Origin: Marinobacter sp. es.042 | Lineage (GTDB): Bacteria > Pseudomonadota > Gammaproteobacteria > Pseudomonadales > Oleiphilaceae | DNA: 64,000 nucleotides | Direction: 5' to 3' | Assembly (NCBI RefSeq): GCF_900188315.1 | Contig: NZ_LT897781.1 | Coordinates: 2,542,001 to 2,606,000 of the forward strand | Part shown: one piece after another, positions 53,078-61,694 of the stretch | Layout: every line of letters begins with the position of its first letter | Position numbering within the stretch: the first letter of the stretch is position 1 | Translations under genes and position numbers: made by a program | The notes under the pieces: model-generated | Told to the model about the DNA's origin: nothing | What the model saw: the letters and a program-made list of their open reading frames with translations, nothing else | The model's database searches: none

Positions 53078-56030
53078 TCCCTCCGGCCTGCTGCTCGCCA
53101 GCCTCCTGTATCTGATTTTGCTGTTCGGCATCGCCTGGTTCACCGAAAAAGGCATGGTCCCCCGGCGCTGGGTTCGCCACCCCCTGGTTTATGTGCTCAG
53201 CCTGGGCGTCTATGCCGGCATATGGGCCGTCTACGGTGCGGTTGGTATGGCCGCCGAATCCGGCTACGGCTTTCTGGCTTACTATCTCGGCATCAGCGGC
53301 GCTTTCCTGCTGGCGCCCGTGCTTCTGAACCCGGTCATGAGGATCGGACGCGCCTATCAGCTCACGTCCCTCGCCGATCTGTTTGCCTACCGCTACCGAA
53401 GCCAGTGGGCTGGCACCCTGGTCACCCTCTGCTCCGGCGGGGCCATTCTGGCCTTGCTGAGCATGCAGATACAGGCCGTCGCCACCTCTGCGAGCATTCT
53501 CGCGCCGGACACATCGCCTGCGGTAATCAGCGTGATGTTCAGCTTGATCGTGGTGCTTTTCGCCATGCTATTCGGGGCAAGGCGCGACCAGAACTCGGAA
53601 AACCATCAGGGGCTGGTGCTGGCCATTGCTTTTGATTCGCTGGTTAAACTTGTGGCATTGCTGGTGCTCGGGGGCGTCATTCTGTTTGGGGTCTTTGACG
53701 GTATGAGCGGACTGGAAAGCTGGCTGGACAACCGGACGTCGCCGGCCACCACCATGACCCTGAGCATCGACGATGGGAGTTGGCGGGCACTGATGCTGAT
53801 GTCCTTTGCCGGTGCTCTGGTGCTGCCACACATGTATCACATGACCTTCAGCGAGAACCCCTCTCCCAAGGCGTTGGCCAAAGCCAGCTGGGGTCTGCCG
53901 CTTTATCTGTTACTGCTCGGCCTGCCGGTGCCCCTTATCCTATGGGGGGGCCAGGAACTGGCAGTGACCACCGGGCCCGGCTTCTTTGCCATCGGGGTTG
54001 CACAGGCGCTGGAAAGCCCCGTACTGACGCTGCTCATGTACATTGCCGGCCTGTCTGCGGCCAGCGGCCTGATGATCGTCAGCACCCTGGCACTCGCGGG
54101 CATGGCCCTGAACCACGTGGTGTTGCCCCTGAAAACCCCGAAAGACCAGGGCGATATCTACCAATGGCTGCAGTGGATCAAGCGCCTGCTCATCGCCGTG
54201 ATCATTTTCCTGGCGCTGCTGTTTCATGAAGTTGTCGGCAAAAACCTCGACCTGTCCATTCTCGGCGCCATTTCCCTCTCCGGCACTTTGCAACTGCTGC
54301 CCGGCGCCCTGGGCGTGATTTACTGGCCCGAGGGCAATCGCCGCGGCCTGATCGCCGGCCTTGTTGTCGGGCTGGCCATCTGGGTGGTGACGCTCGTGCT
54401 GCCATTCTCGCACACGGCCAATCTGCTGGCCTGGCTGGATGCGCCACTGATACCGGACTACAGCAACTGGCATATCTTCACGTTCGTCAGCCTGAGTGCC
54501 AACATTACCGTGTTTGCGCTGATTTCCATCCTCAGCACCAGCACCAGTGAGGAGAACAGCGCAGCCCAGGCCTGCTCACTGGGCGCACTGTCCCGCCCGC
54601 AACGCCGTGAATTGCTGGCCACATCCTCCAGTGACTTTGTGAGACAGTTAGCGGAGCCGCTGGGCTATGGTGTGGCGCGGCGAGAAGTGGAGCGGGCACT
54701 GGGCCAGTTGAAACTGCCCAATGTGGAGTATCGGCCGTACCAGCTCAGGCGACTGCGCGACCAGGTGGAAATAAACCTGTCCGGCCTGCTCGGCCCCTCC
54801 GTAGCCCGGGACATGGTCAAGCGCCATCTCGGCTTCAAGCCCATGGCCCAGGGCGGCACCGCCCAGGACATCCGCTATGTGGAGCGCGCCCTCGGCGACT
54901 ACCAGAACCGATTGACCGGCCTGGCCGGCGAGCTGGACAACCTGCGCCGGCATTACCGCCAGACCCTTCAGAACCTGCCGATTCCTGCCTGCTCCGTAGG
55001 CGAGGACGGTGAAATCCTGATGTGGAACCACGCCATGGAGGCGCTCACCGGCATCACCGCTGATGACGTGGTCGGTGCCAGGCTGATGGCACTGCCCGAG
55101 CACTGGCACCTGCTGCTTGATGACTTCAACCGTGGCCCGGACCTGCATCGCTACAAGCACCGGCTGGACCTGCGAGGCAAACCCCACTGGCTGAACCTTC
55201 ACAAAGCGGCCCTGAGCGGGCCGGACCACACCGAAGGTGGCAGCATTATCCTGGTGGAGGACCAGACCGAAACGCGGCTGCTTGAGGACGAACTGATGCA
55301 CAGCGAACGGCTGGCATCGGTGGGAAGACTCGCCGCCGGTGTCGCCCACGAGATCGGGAACCCGGTCACCGGTATCTCCTCCCTGGCCCAGAACCTGAAA
55401 CTGGAAACCGACAACCCGGATATTCTCGACACGGCGGACCAGATACAGCAGCAGACACGGCGAATCTCCACCATCCTGCAGTCGCTGATGAACTTTGCCC
55501 GCACCGGCAACCATGCCCAGGCCAACCGGTACGAGCCGATAACGATTCACCGCTGCGTGGAAGAATCGATCAACCTGCTGTCTCTCAGTGACAAGGGCCT
55601 GGGCATTCACTATGTCAACGACTGCCCGCCCTCTTTGCAGGTGCTGGGAGATGAGCAGCGCCTGGTCCAGGTATTCGTCAACCTGCTGGCAAACGCCCGC
55701 GATGCCTCACCGGAAGGCGGCACCATCCGGGTCAGTGGAAAGGGCGATGGCTACTCCGCTATCATCGAGGTGGTTGATGAGGGCTCCGGTATTCCCGGAG
55801 ATCAACTCGATCATATCTTCGAGCCGTTTTACACCACCAAGGCCCCCAACAAGGGAACCGGTCTTGGCCTGTCGCTGGTGTACAGCATTATTGAAGAGCA
55901 CTATGGCAACGTTCAGGTGGAAAGCCCGGCTAATGCCGACACCGGCCGCGGAACCTGCGTGAGGCTGAGATTGCCAGCCTACGAACCGGAAACCGGCACT
56001 ATTGCCATCAGCCAGAACCAAAGGTCTTGA
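53067..56030 (+). CDS. cbrA: CbrA-like sensor histidine kinase with transporter domain
   Basis: 987 residues from the ATG of MSFSPSGLLLAS. Residues 1-500 form about 12-13 membrane helices of the SLC5 (sodium/solute symporter) type; a linker, a PAS domain (about 625-730, with LPIPACSVGEDGEILMWN), and a kinase with His761 (GVAHEIGNP), the N box NLLANARDASPEG and G boxes DEGSGIPGD and GTGLGLSLVYS follow. Pseudomonas CbrA has this plan, transports histidine and activates CbrB in response to carbon/nitrogen state. Followed 7 bases later by cbrB. Confidence 0.95.
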   Translation: MSFSPSGLLLASLLYLILLFGIAWFTEKGMVPRRWVRHPLVYVLSLGVYAGIWAVYGAVGMAAESGYGFLAYYLGISGAFLLAPVLLNPVMRIGRAYQLTSLADLFAYRYRSQWAGTLVTLCSGGAILALLSMQIQAVATSASILAPDTSPAVISVMFSLIVVLFAMLFGARRDQNSENHQGLVLAIAFDSLVKLVALLVLGGVILFGVFDGMSGLESWLDNRTSPATTMTLSIDDGSWRALMLMSFAGALVLPHMYHMTFSENPSPKALAKASWGLPLYLLLLGLPVPLILWGGQELAVTTGPGFFAIGVAQALESPVLTLLMYIAGLSAASGLMIVSTLALAGMALNHVVLPLKTPKDQGDIYQWLQWIKRLLIAVIIFLALLFHEVVGKNLDLSILGAISLSGTLQLLPGALGVIYWPEGNRRGLIAGLVVGLAIWVVTLVLPFSHTANLLAWLDAPLIPDYSNWHIFTFVSLSANITVFALISILSTSTSEENSAAQACSLGALSRPQRRELLATSSSDFVRQLAEPLGYGVARREVERALGQLKLPNVEYRPYQLRRLRDQVEINLSGLLGPSVARDMVKRHLGFKPMAQGGTAQDIRYVERALGDYQNRLTGLAGELDNLRRHYRQTLQNLPIPACSVGEDGEILMWNHAMEALTGITADDVVGARLMALPEHWHLLLDDFNRGPDLHRYKHRLDLRGKPHWLNLHKAALSGPDHTEGGSIILVEDQTETRLLEDELMHSERLASVGRLAAGVAHEIGNPVTGISSLAQNLKLETDNPDILDTADQIQQQTRRISTILQSLMNFARTGNHAQANRYEPITIHRCVEESINLLSLSDKGLGIHYVNDCPPSLQVLGDEQRLVQVFVNLLANARDASPEGGTIRVSGKGDGYSAIIEVVDEGSGIPGDQLDHIFEPFYTTKAPNKGTGLGLSLVYSIIEEHYGNVQVESPANADTGRGTCVRLRLPAYEPETGTIAISQNQRS

Positions 56031-56037
56031 AACTGTT

Positions 56038-57441
56038 ATGCCTCGCATTCTGATCGTGGAAGACGAAGACATTATTCGCTCGGCAGTGCGCAAACTGTTG
56101 CTGCATGCCGGCTATGAGGTCGCCGATGCCGCCTCCGTTGAGGAAGCCGAACAGAACCACGAACCCGATCAGTTCGATCTGATCATTTCCGACCTGCGCC
56201 TGCCGGGCGCAGCGGGCACCGAACTGATCAATCGCGCACCCAACACGCCGGTGCTGATCATGACCAGCTATGCCAGCCTGAGATCAGCAGTGGACTCCAT
56301 GAAAATGGGCGCCGTTGAGTACATCGCCAAACCGTTTGATCACGATGAAATGCTGGCCGCGGTCGAAAACATTCTGGCCAGGAAACCCGCTGACCGGAAC
56401 TCGGGTGACGGCTCGGCACCAGCCCTGGAAACGCCGGAAAGCAGCGATCCTGCCAACATCATGTTCGGCCAGTGTGAGCCAATGCAGCGGGTATTCACGC
56501 TGATCCGTAAAGTAGCACCGACAGAAACCACGGTCCTGATCCAGGGCGAATCAGGAACCGGCAAGGAGTTGGCGGCCCGCGCCCTGCACCTGCTCAGCCC
56601 CCGCGCTGCCAAGCCGCTGATTTCGGTCAACTGCGCGGCCATCCCCGAAAGCCTGATTGAATCGGAACTGTTCGGCCATGAAAAGGGCGCTTTCACCGGT
56701 GCGGTATCGGCCAGGACCGGCCTGATCGAGGCCGCCGATGGCGGCAGCCTGTTTCTGGACGAAATCGGCGAACTGCCGGCCGAAGCCCAGGCACGCCTGC
56801 TACGGGTCCTGCAAGAGAGCGAGATCCGGAAAGTCGGCTCCACCCAGAGCCGTACCGTCAACGTGCGGATGATTGCCGCCACCCACCGAAACCTCAAGGC
56901 CATGACGCGTACCGGGGAATTCCGGGAAGACCTCTACTACCGGTTGAACGTCATGCAGATCCGTATCCCGCCGCTGCGTGAGCGCCAGAGCGATATTCTG
57001 GGACTGGCCCGCCGCTTCCTGAAGCGCCAGGGCGAGAGAATGGGCAAGCCCGATCTCAATCTCAGCCCCGAAGCCATGCGCGCCCTCGAACGCCATCGCT
57101 GGCCGGGAAACGTACGGGAACTGGAGAACGCCATTGAGCGCGCAACCATCCTGTGTGACGGCGACGTGATCACGCCCTCATTGCTGGACCTGGACAGCGA
57201 AGGCAGCGACGAATACATCCCCGAGACTCTCGTGGACGGCAACAACGAGCAGACACATACCCGGGAGGTGGATGCGTCCAACGATCTCTCCCTCGAAGAT
57301 TACTTCCAGCATTTTGTTCTCGAGAACCAGGATCGCATGAGTGAGACGGAACTGGCCCAGAAACTGGGCATCAGCCGAAAATCACTCTGGGAACGTCGCC
57401 AGCGTCTCGGCATCCCCCGGAAAAAATCCTCCGGCAACTGA
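56038..57441 (+). CDS. cbrB: CbrB-like NtrC-family response regulator
   Basis: 467 residues from the ATG of MPRILIVEDEDII. Receiver domain with phosphorylated Asp52 (IISDLRLPG), AAA+ domain (about 145-380) with Walker A GESGTGKEL, Walker B LFLDEIGEL and an intact GAFTGA loop (217-222) for sigma-54 contact, and a C-terminal Fis-type helix-turn-helix (TELAQKLGISRKSLWERRQR). So it should activate sigma-54 promoters. The nearest candidate is the one directly downstream, which reads into the CrcZ-like RNA. Confidence 0.96.
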   Translation: MPRILIVEDEDIIRSAVRKLLLHAGYEVADAASVEEAEQNHEPDQFDLIISDLRLPGAAGTELINRAPNTPVLIMTSYASLRSAVDSMKMGAVEYIAKPFDHDEMLAAVENILARKPADRNSGDGSAPALETPESSDPANIMFGQCEPMQRVFTLIRKVAPTETTVLIQGESGTGKELAARALHLLSPRAAKPLISVNCAAIPESLIESELFGHEKGAFTGAVSARTGLIEAADGGSLFLDEIGELPAEAQARLLRVLQESEIRKVGSTQSRTVNVRMIAATHRNLKAMTRTGEFREDLYYRLNVMQIRIPPLRERQSDILGLARRFLKRQGERMGKPDLNLSPEAMRALERHRWPGNVRELENAIERATILCDGDVITPSLLDLDSEGSDEYIPETLVDGNNEQTHTREVDASNDLSLEDYFQHFVLENQDRMSETELAQKLGISRKSLWERRQRLGIPRKKSSGN

Positions 57442-57467
57442 GCCTGGCATAGTGTGAACCCAGGCTC
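57440..57467 (+). terminator. Hairpin at the cbrB stop
   Basis: GAGCCTGG (57440-57447) pairs perfectly with CCAGGCTC (57460-57467) over a 12-base loop, starting on the stop codon. The tract after it, AGTTGTT, is only moderately T-rich, so termination is likely but partial. Confidence 0.5.
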
Positions 57468-57470
57468 AGT

Positions 57471-57553
57471 TGTTACCCCATGTTCCTGTCGGTAACACTC
57501 CTCACTAAAGTAACGTGATCTCAGTAACACTTAGGATGAATACGGGGTAACAC
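57471..57553 (+). promoter_or_regulatory. GTAAC repeat array, candidate CbrB binding region
   Basis: TGTTAC at 57471-57476 is an inverted copy, and GTAAC occurs at 57492, 57510, 57524 and 57547, three of them extended to GTAACAC. The array ends about 50 bases before the sigma-54 promoter, a normal enhancer distance. NtrC-type regulators bind such repeated half sites. Specific assignment to CbrB rests on context. Confidence 0.6.
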
Positions 57554-57603
57554 TTATGACCTAAAAAATCGTAAGACTCTGTTAACCAAGGAAATTCAAA
57601 AAC

Positions 57604-57619
57604 TGGCACACGGACTGCA
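57604..57619 (+). promoter_or_regulatory. Sigma-54 promoter of the CrcZ-like RNA
   Basis: TGGCACACGGACTGCA matches TGGCAC-N5-TTGCA in all but one base, with the invariant GG (57605-57606) and GC (57617-57618) ten bases apart. Predicted transcription start near 57630. This is the best sigma-54 site noticed in the window. Confidence 0.85.
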
Positions 57620-57629
57620 ACCTATTTGG

Positions 57630-58011
57630 CGCACAACAACAAAAACAAGAGTGACAAAGCAGCGCCAACAACAAGAACAAAAAGCTGCGGGAAGCGTTCG
57701 GTAACAAAAACAACAACAGAACGTAAGCGAACTGAGTGTTTTGGGTACTTTGCTTTTTAGTGGTCCCACGGCACGTGCGAGTTGTAGATGTAGAGAAGAA
57801 TCGCCTCAGAGGTGACGCTGCAGCTACCCTGGACCCGCTCGATGTCTCTGACCGCTCTGTGTATTCAAAGCTTTCCGTTTGCACTGCTGAGATGCCCCTC
57901 AATGGGGATATGCAGTGGGGTACAAAAACCAAGAAAAATCCCGGCAAAAACAAAAACAATGCAGATCGTCAACGCTTTGAGGGCGGATTCGTGAGAACGG
58001 ATCCGCCTTTT
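57630..58011 (+). ncRNA. crcZ: CrcZ-like Hfq/Crc-sequestering small RNA
   Basis: About 382 bases, from the sigma-54 start to an intrinsic terminator, in the cbrB-pcnB gap where Pseudomonas has crcZ (about 400 bases). It contains at least five A-rich CA motifs: 57632-57649, 57667-57682, 57702-57720, 57921-57938 and 57943-57960. Two sit in loops of short stems (57659-57663 with 57684-57688; 57695-57699 with 57719-57723). In Pseudomonas such motifs bind Hfq with Crc and relieve catabolite repression. Short reading frames here have unlike codon use and no ribosome sites, so this is not a gene. Ends are predictions. Confidence 0.82.
57982..58011 (+). terminator. Terminator of the CrcZ-like RNA
   Basis: An 11-bp stem (57982-57992 with 57997-58007; one G-T pair) around a GAGA tetraloop is followed directly by TTTT. 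A second, weaker AAACCG/CGGTTTTT hairpin lies near 58066-58088, before pcnB. Confidence 0.85.
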
Positions 58012-58111
58012 GATTATCTGGGCTCCGGAACTGTAATCCAAGGCAAACGTGTGCAAATCCTGCTCAAACCGTTAAACTCTCGGTTTTTGCTCATCGCAAC
58101 CACGGATTTCA

Positions 58112-59476
58112 ATGCCTAAAAGACTCGTCGACAAACTCCGTTCCTTCATGCCCGGCAACGGAAAAAAGAAAGCCCGCACCTACCAGCGACGGGAAATTCC
58201 CAGGGACCAGCACAACGTCTCCCGCTCGGTAATCAGCGAACCCGCCAAGAAAGTTCTGCATCGCCTGAACAAATCAGGCTATGAAGCATACCTCGTGGGC
58301 GGCGGCGTAAGAGACATCCTGCTGGGCGGCAAGCCCAAGGATTTCGACATTGCGACCAATGCCACCCCCGAGGAAGTGCACGACCTGTTCCGGAACTCCC
58401 GGTTGATCGGACGGCGATTCCGGATTGTCCACGTGGTTTTTGGCCGCGAAGTGATTGAGGTGACTACTTTCCGGGGCAACGCCGCGGAAGCCGATACCGA
58501 CACCGATGATGACGATCGCAGGACCAGTGAACACGGCCTGCTGCTGCGAGACAATGTCTACGGCAACCAGGAAGAGGACGCCCTGCGTCGCGACTTCACC
58601 GTCAATGCGCTTTACTACTGCATCCGCGATTTTACCGTGATCGATTTTGCCAATGGCATCGAGGATCTTCGCAACCGCCAGCTGCGTCTCATTGGCGACC
58701 CGGAGACCCGCTATCGGGAAGACCCGGTACGGATGCTTCGCGCTATCCGCTTTGCGGCCAAGCTCGACTTCGACATTGAGCCCGAAACTGAAGCCCCCAT
58801 TGGGGAGCTGGCGCCACTGTTGACCCATATCCCTCCGGCCCGACTGTTTGAAGAAGTGCTCAAACTGTTTTCAGCCGGCCATGGTGAGGCCACCTACGAT
58901 CTGCTCAACCGTTATGACCTTCTCGAACCACTGTTTCCGGAGACCGCCCGGGCTATCCAGAACGGAGAACCGGATGAACTGATACGGCAGGCTCTCAGAA
59001 ACACAGATGCCCGTATTGCCCAGGGCAAGTCGGTTACGCCTTACTTCCTGTTTGCCGCCATGCTCTGGCCTGCACTCCAGGCGGAGTGGCATCGCAGGCA
59101 GGATAACGGTGACCCGGTCCAGCCGGCACTGCACGGCGCCATCGGAAAGGTGATTGGCCGCCAGGTGCAGGCAACCTCGATTCCGAAACGTTTCTCCGGG
59201 CCCATGAAGGAAATCTGGGAACTCCAGATGCGCCTGCCCCGCCGACAGGGCAAACGGGCCTTTGCCACCATGACTCATCCACGGTTCCGCGCGGCTTACG
59301 ATTTCCTGCTGGTTCGCGAGGCGTCCGGCGAGATTGAACACGGGCTTGGCCAATGGTGGACCGAGTTCCAGGCACAGGATGAACGGGGCCAGGAACGGAT
59401 GCTGTCACAGCTGAGCACCGATGCACCCCAAAAGCGTCGTCGCCGCCGCAAACCGGCCAAACGCCCCGCTCAGTAA
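58112..59476 (+). CDS. pcnB: Poly(A) polymerase I
   Basis: 454 residues from an ATG with GGA 5 bases upstream. Class II nucleotidyltransferase that adds 3' A tails to RNA. YLVGGGVRDILLGGKPKDFD includes the two catalytic carboxylates, RRDFTVNALYY and RYREDPVRMLRAIRF are conserved neck/body motifs, and the basic C-terminus (QKRRRRRKPAKRPA) is typical. Here the start codon is ATG; the ATT start of E. coli pcnB is not found. The stop overlaps the folK start by one base. Confidence 0.96.
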   Translation: MPKRLVDKLRSFMPGNGKKKARTYQRREIPRDQHNVSRSVISEPAKKVLHRLNKSGYEAYLVGGGVRDILLGGKPKDFDIATNATPEEVHDLFRNSRLIGRRFRIVHVVFGREVIEVTTFRGNAAEADTDTDDDDRRTSEHGLLLRDNVYGNQEEDALRRDFTVNALYYCIRDFTVIDFANGIEDLRNRQLRLIGDPETRYREDPVRMLRAIRFAAKLDFDIEPETEAPIGELAPLLTHIPPARLFEEVLKLFSAGHGEATYDLLNRYDLLEPLFPETARAIQNGEPDELIRQALRNTDARIAQGKSVTPYFLFAAMLWPALQAEWHRRQDNGDPVQPALHGAIGKVIGRQVQATSIPKRFSGPMKEIWELQMRLPRRQGKRAFATMTHPRFRAAYDFLLVREASGEIEHGLGQWWTEFQAQDERGQERMLSQLSTDAPQKRRRRRKPAKRPAQ

Positions 59477-59973
59477 TGATGACAGACGTCTTTATCGGTC
59501 TTGGCAGCAACCTGAAAGACCCTGCTGATCAACTTGCCAGGGCGGTCTCCGCCCTGGCTACCCTGCCGGAAACAGTTCTGGTAGCCCAATCGCCGTTTTA
59601 TGCCAGCCGCCCGGTCGGCCCCCAGGACCAGCCGGACTTCGTCAACGGTGCCGTGTGGCTTAGAACCTCCCTGCCACCGCACCAACTCCTTGACGAACTG
59701 CAGAGTATCGAACAGAAGCATGGCCGGGAACGGCTCAGACACTGGGGTCCCCGCACGCTCGACCTGGATATACTGCTCTACGACGAACAGGTACTCGACG
59801 ATGAGCGCCTCACCATCCCCCATCGGGAGCTTCGAAACCGGGACTTTGCAATCCAGCCCCTGCTGGACCTGAAGGCCGGCCTGACTCTGCCCGACGGCAC
59901 ACCGATTGCCAAACTGCGTCGCCAATGCCCCGACAACGGCTTGCGCAAGCTTCCACCGGCGGATTACCCTTAA
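59476..59973 (+). CDS. folK: HPPK, 6-hydroxymethyl-7,8-dihydropterin pyrophosphokinase (canonical copy)
   Basis: 165 residues. It transfers pyrophosphate from ATP to hydroxymethyldihydropterin in folate synthesis. [30 protein letters not shown] and [14 protein letters not shown] are complete; the two metal-binding Asp lie in the last. It begins on the pcnB stop (TAATG), with an ATG one codon later as an alternative. A diverged second HPPK is encoded near the right edge. Confidence 0.96.
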   Translation: MMTDVFIGLGSNLKDPADQLARAVSALATLPETVLVAQSPFYASRPVGPQDQPDFVNGAVWLRTSLPPHQLLDELQSIEQKHGRERLRHWGPRTLDLDILLYDEQVLDDERLTIPHRELRNRDFAIQPLLDLKAGLTLPDGTPIAKLRRQCPDNGLRKLPPADYP

Positions 59974-60032
59974 CACTTCAATGCCGATACCCCGGCACGC
60001 CCAGGCCCATCCACCCAAAAGGCAAGGATTCT

Positions 60033-60827
60033 ATGGCTGTTACCATCAATACCCTGCGTGAGTTCAAGCAGAAGGGCGAAGCCTTCGCTGCCCTTACCTC
60101 CTATGACGCCACCTTTTCCCAGGTGGTCAGTGAAGCGGGCGTTCACGTAATCCTTATCGGCGACTCCCTCGGGATGGTGCTTCAGGGGCATGACAGCACC
60201 CTGCCGGTGACCATGGACCAGATGGTGTATCACGTCAGCTGCGTGGCCAAAGGAAACCGTGGGTCCCTGATCATGGCCGACATGCCCTTCATGAGCTACG
60301 GCACGGTCGAGTCTGCCCTGGAGAACGCAGCGGAACTGATGCGAGCGGGCGCACACATGGTAAAACTCGAGGGTACGGACTGGATGAAAGAAACCATTAC
60401 CGCTCTGACCGAGCGCGCCGTGCCCGTATGCGCACACCTGGGCCTGACGCCGCAGTTCGTCAATAAATTTGGCGGCTACAAGGTCCAGGGCCGTGACGAG
60501 AAAGCGGCGGAGATGATGATCGAGCACGCCTGCGAGCTGGAAGCCGCCGGAGCCGATATCATACTGCTGGAGTGCGTTCCCGCGCCGCTGGCGGCACGCA
60601 TCGCCCAGGCCGTCAAAGCACCGGTCATCGGCATAGGTGCCGGGCCAGACACCGACGGACAGATTCTGGTGTTGCACGATATGCTGGGCATTACCACTGG
60701 CCGTAAGCCACGATTCGTCAAGAACTTCCTGGCTGAAACAGATTCGGTACAGGAAGCCCTCCAGGCCTATGTGAAAGCCGTAGGCGAGCGTTCATTCCCC
60801 GCTGAGGAGCATACGTTCAAGGCATGA
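60033..60827 (+). CDS. panB: 3-methyl-2-oxobutanoate hydroxymethyltransferase
   Basis: 264 residues from the ATG of [15 protein letters not shown] with AAGGA 4 bases upstream. It makes ketopantoate. [38 protein letters not shown] (metal-binding Asp) and HLGLTPQ are family motifs. It follows folK by 60 bases and overlaps panC by 4 bases. Pantothenate made here would feed CoaX, encoded at 14699-15433. Confidence 0.97.
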   Translation: MAVTINTLREFKQKGEAFAALTSYDATFSQVVSEAGVHVILIGDSLGMVLQGHDSTLPVTMDQMVYHVSCVAKGNRGSLIMADMPFMSYGTVESALENAAELMRAGAHMVKLEGTDWMKETITALTERAVPVCAHLGLTPQFVNKFGGYKVQGRDEKAAEMMIEHACELEAAGADIILLECVPAPLAARIAQAVKAPVIGIGAGPDTDGQILVLHDMLGITTGRKPRFVKNFLAETDSVQEALQAYVKAVGERSFPAEEHTFKA

Positions 60828-61672
60828 GAACCGTACATTCTTTAAAAGAATTGAGAACCATCCTCCGCGGCTACCGGCAGCAGGGCAAAACCATCGGTCT
60901 GGTACCCACCATGGGCAACCTGCACGAGGGCCATATCTCCCTCGTGCGCAAAGCAGCGGAAATGGCGGATGTGGTGGTTACCAGCATCTTCGTGAACCCG
61001 ATGCAGTTCGGGGCCGGCGAAGATCTTGAGACCTACCCGAGAACCCTGGCTGAAGACCAGGACAAGCTCGCCTCGGCCGGTAACACACTGGTATTCGCGC
61101 CCTCCGCAGAGGAAATCTATCCGGAAGGGCTGGCAAGTCAGACCCAGGTGGTTGTGCCGGATGTCAGCGATGGCCACTGTGGCGCCAGTCGCCCGGGTCA
61201 CTTCGAGGGCGTAGCCACGGTGGTCACCATGCTGTTCAATATGGTTCAGCCGGACTTTGCTGTATTCGGCGAGAAGGATTTTCAGCAACTGGCCGTGATC
61301 CGGAAAATGGTCCGGGATCTGATGATCCCCGTGGATGTGGTGGGCGGCCCCACGGTGAGAGAGGACGACGGCCTGGCGAAAAGCTCGCGCAATGGTTACC
61401 TGACGCCCCAGGAACGGCAAATCGCGCCGGCGGTCTACCAGACCCTGCAGGCCACGGCGGCCAAGATCACCGATGGTCGTACAGACTTCCAGGCCCTGGA
61501 AAGCGAAGCTGAGCAAAATCTCGGGGACGCAGGGCTCAGGCCGGATTACTTCAATATCGTCAACAGTCAGACACTCAAACCGGCGACGGCTGAGGATCGG
61601 GAGATTACCATCCTGACGGCAGCTTTCCTGGGCACCACCCGCTTGATCGATAACCTGTCCCTGACCCGATAA
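60824..61672 (+). CDS. panC: Pantothenate synthetase
   Basis: 282 residues. It joins pantoate and beta-alanine with [23 protein letters not shown] is the HIGH-like motif, [20 protein letters not shown] binds pantoate, and GEKDFQQL and [13 protein letters not shown] (KMSKS equivalent) complete the site. Its ATG overlaps the panB stop (ATGA). In Pseudomonas panD follows as I recall, but here pgi comes 22 bases later. Confidence 0.97.
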   Translation: MRTVHSLKELRTILRGYRQQGKTIGLVPTMGNLHEGHISLVRKAAEMADVVVTSIFVNPMQFGAGEDLETYPRTLAEDQDKLASAGNTLVFAPSAEEIYPEGLASQTQVVVPDVSDGHCGASRPGHFEGVATVVTMLFNMVQPDFAVFGEKDFQQLAVIRKMVRDLMIPVDVVGGPTVREDDGLAKSSRNGYLTPQERQIAPAVYQTLQATAAKITDGRTDFQALESEAEQNLGDAGLRPDYFNIVNSQTLKPATAEDREITILTAAFLGTTRLIDNLSLTR

Positions 61673-61694
61673 GCCAACAGACAAGGAACCTCTG

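Noticed and set aside
57582..58119. Frames of about 125 codons on both strands across the cbrB-pcnB gap
   Set aside because: No ribosome sites, odd composition driven by the A-rich motifs, overlapping each other, and explained by the CrcZ-like RNA.
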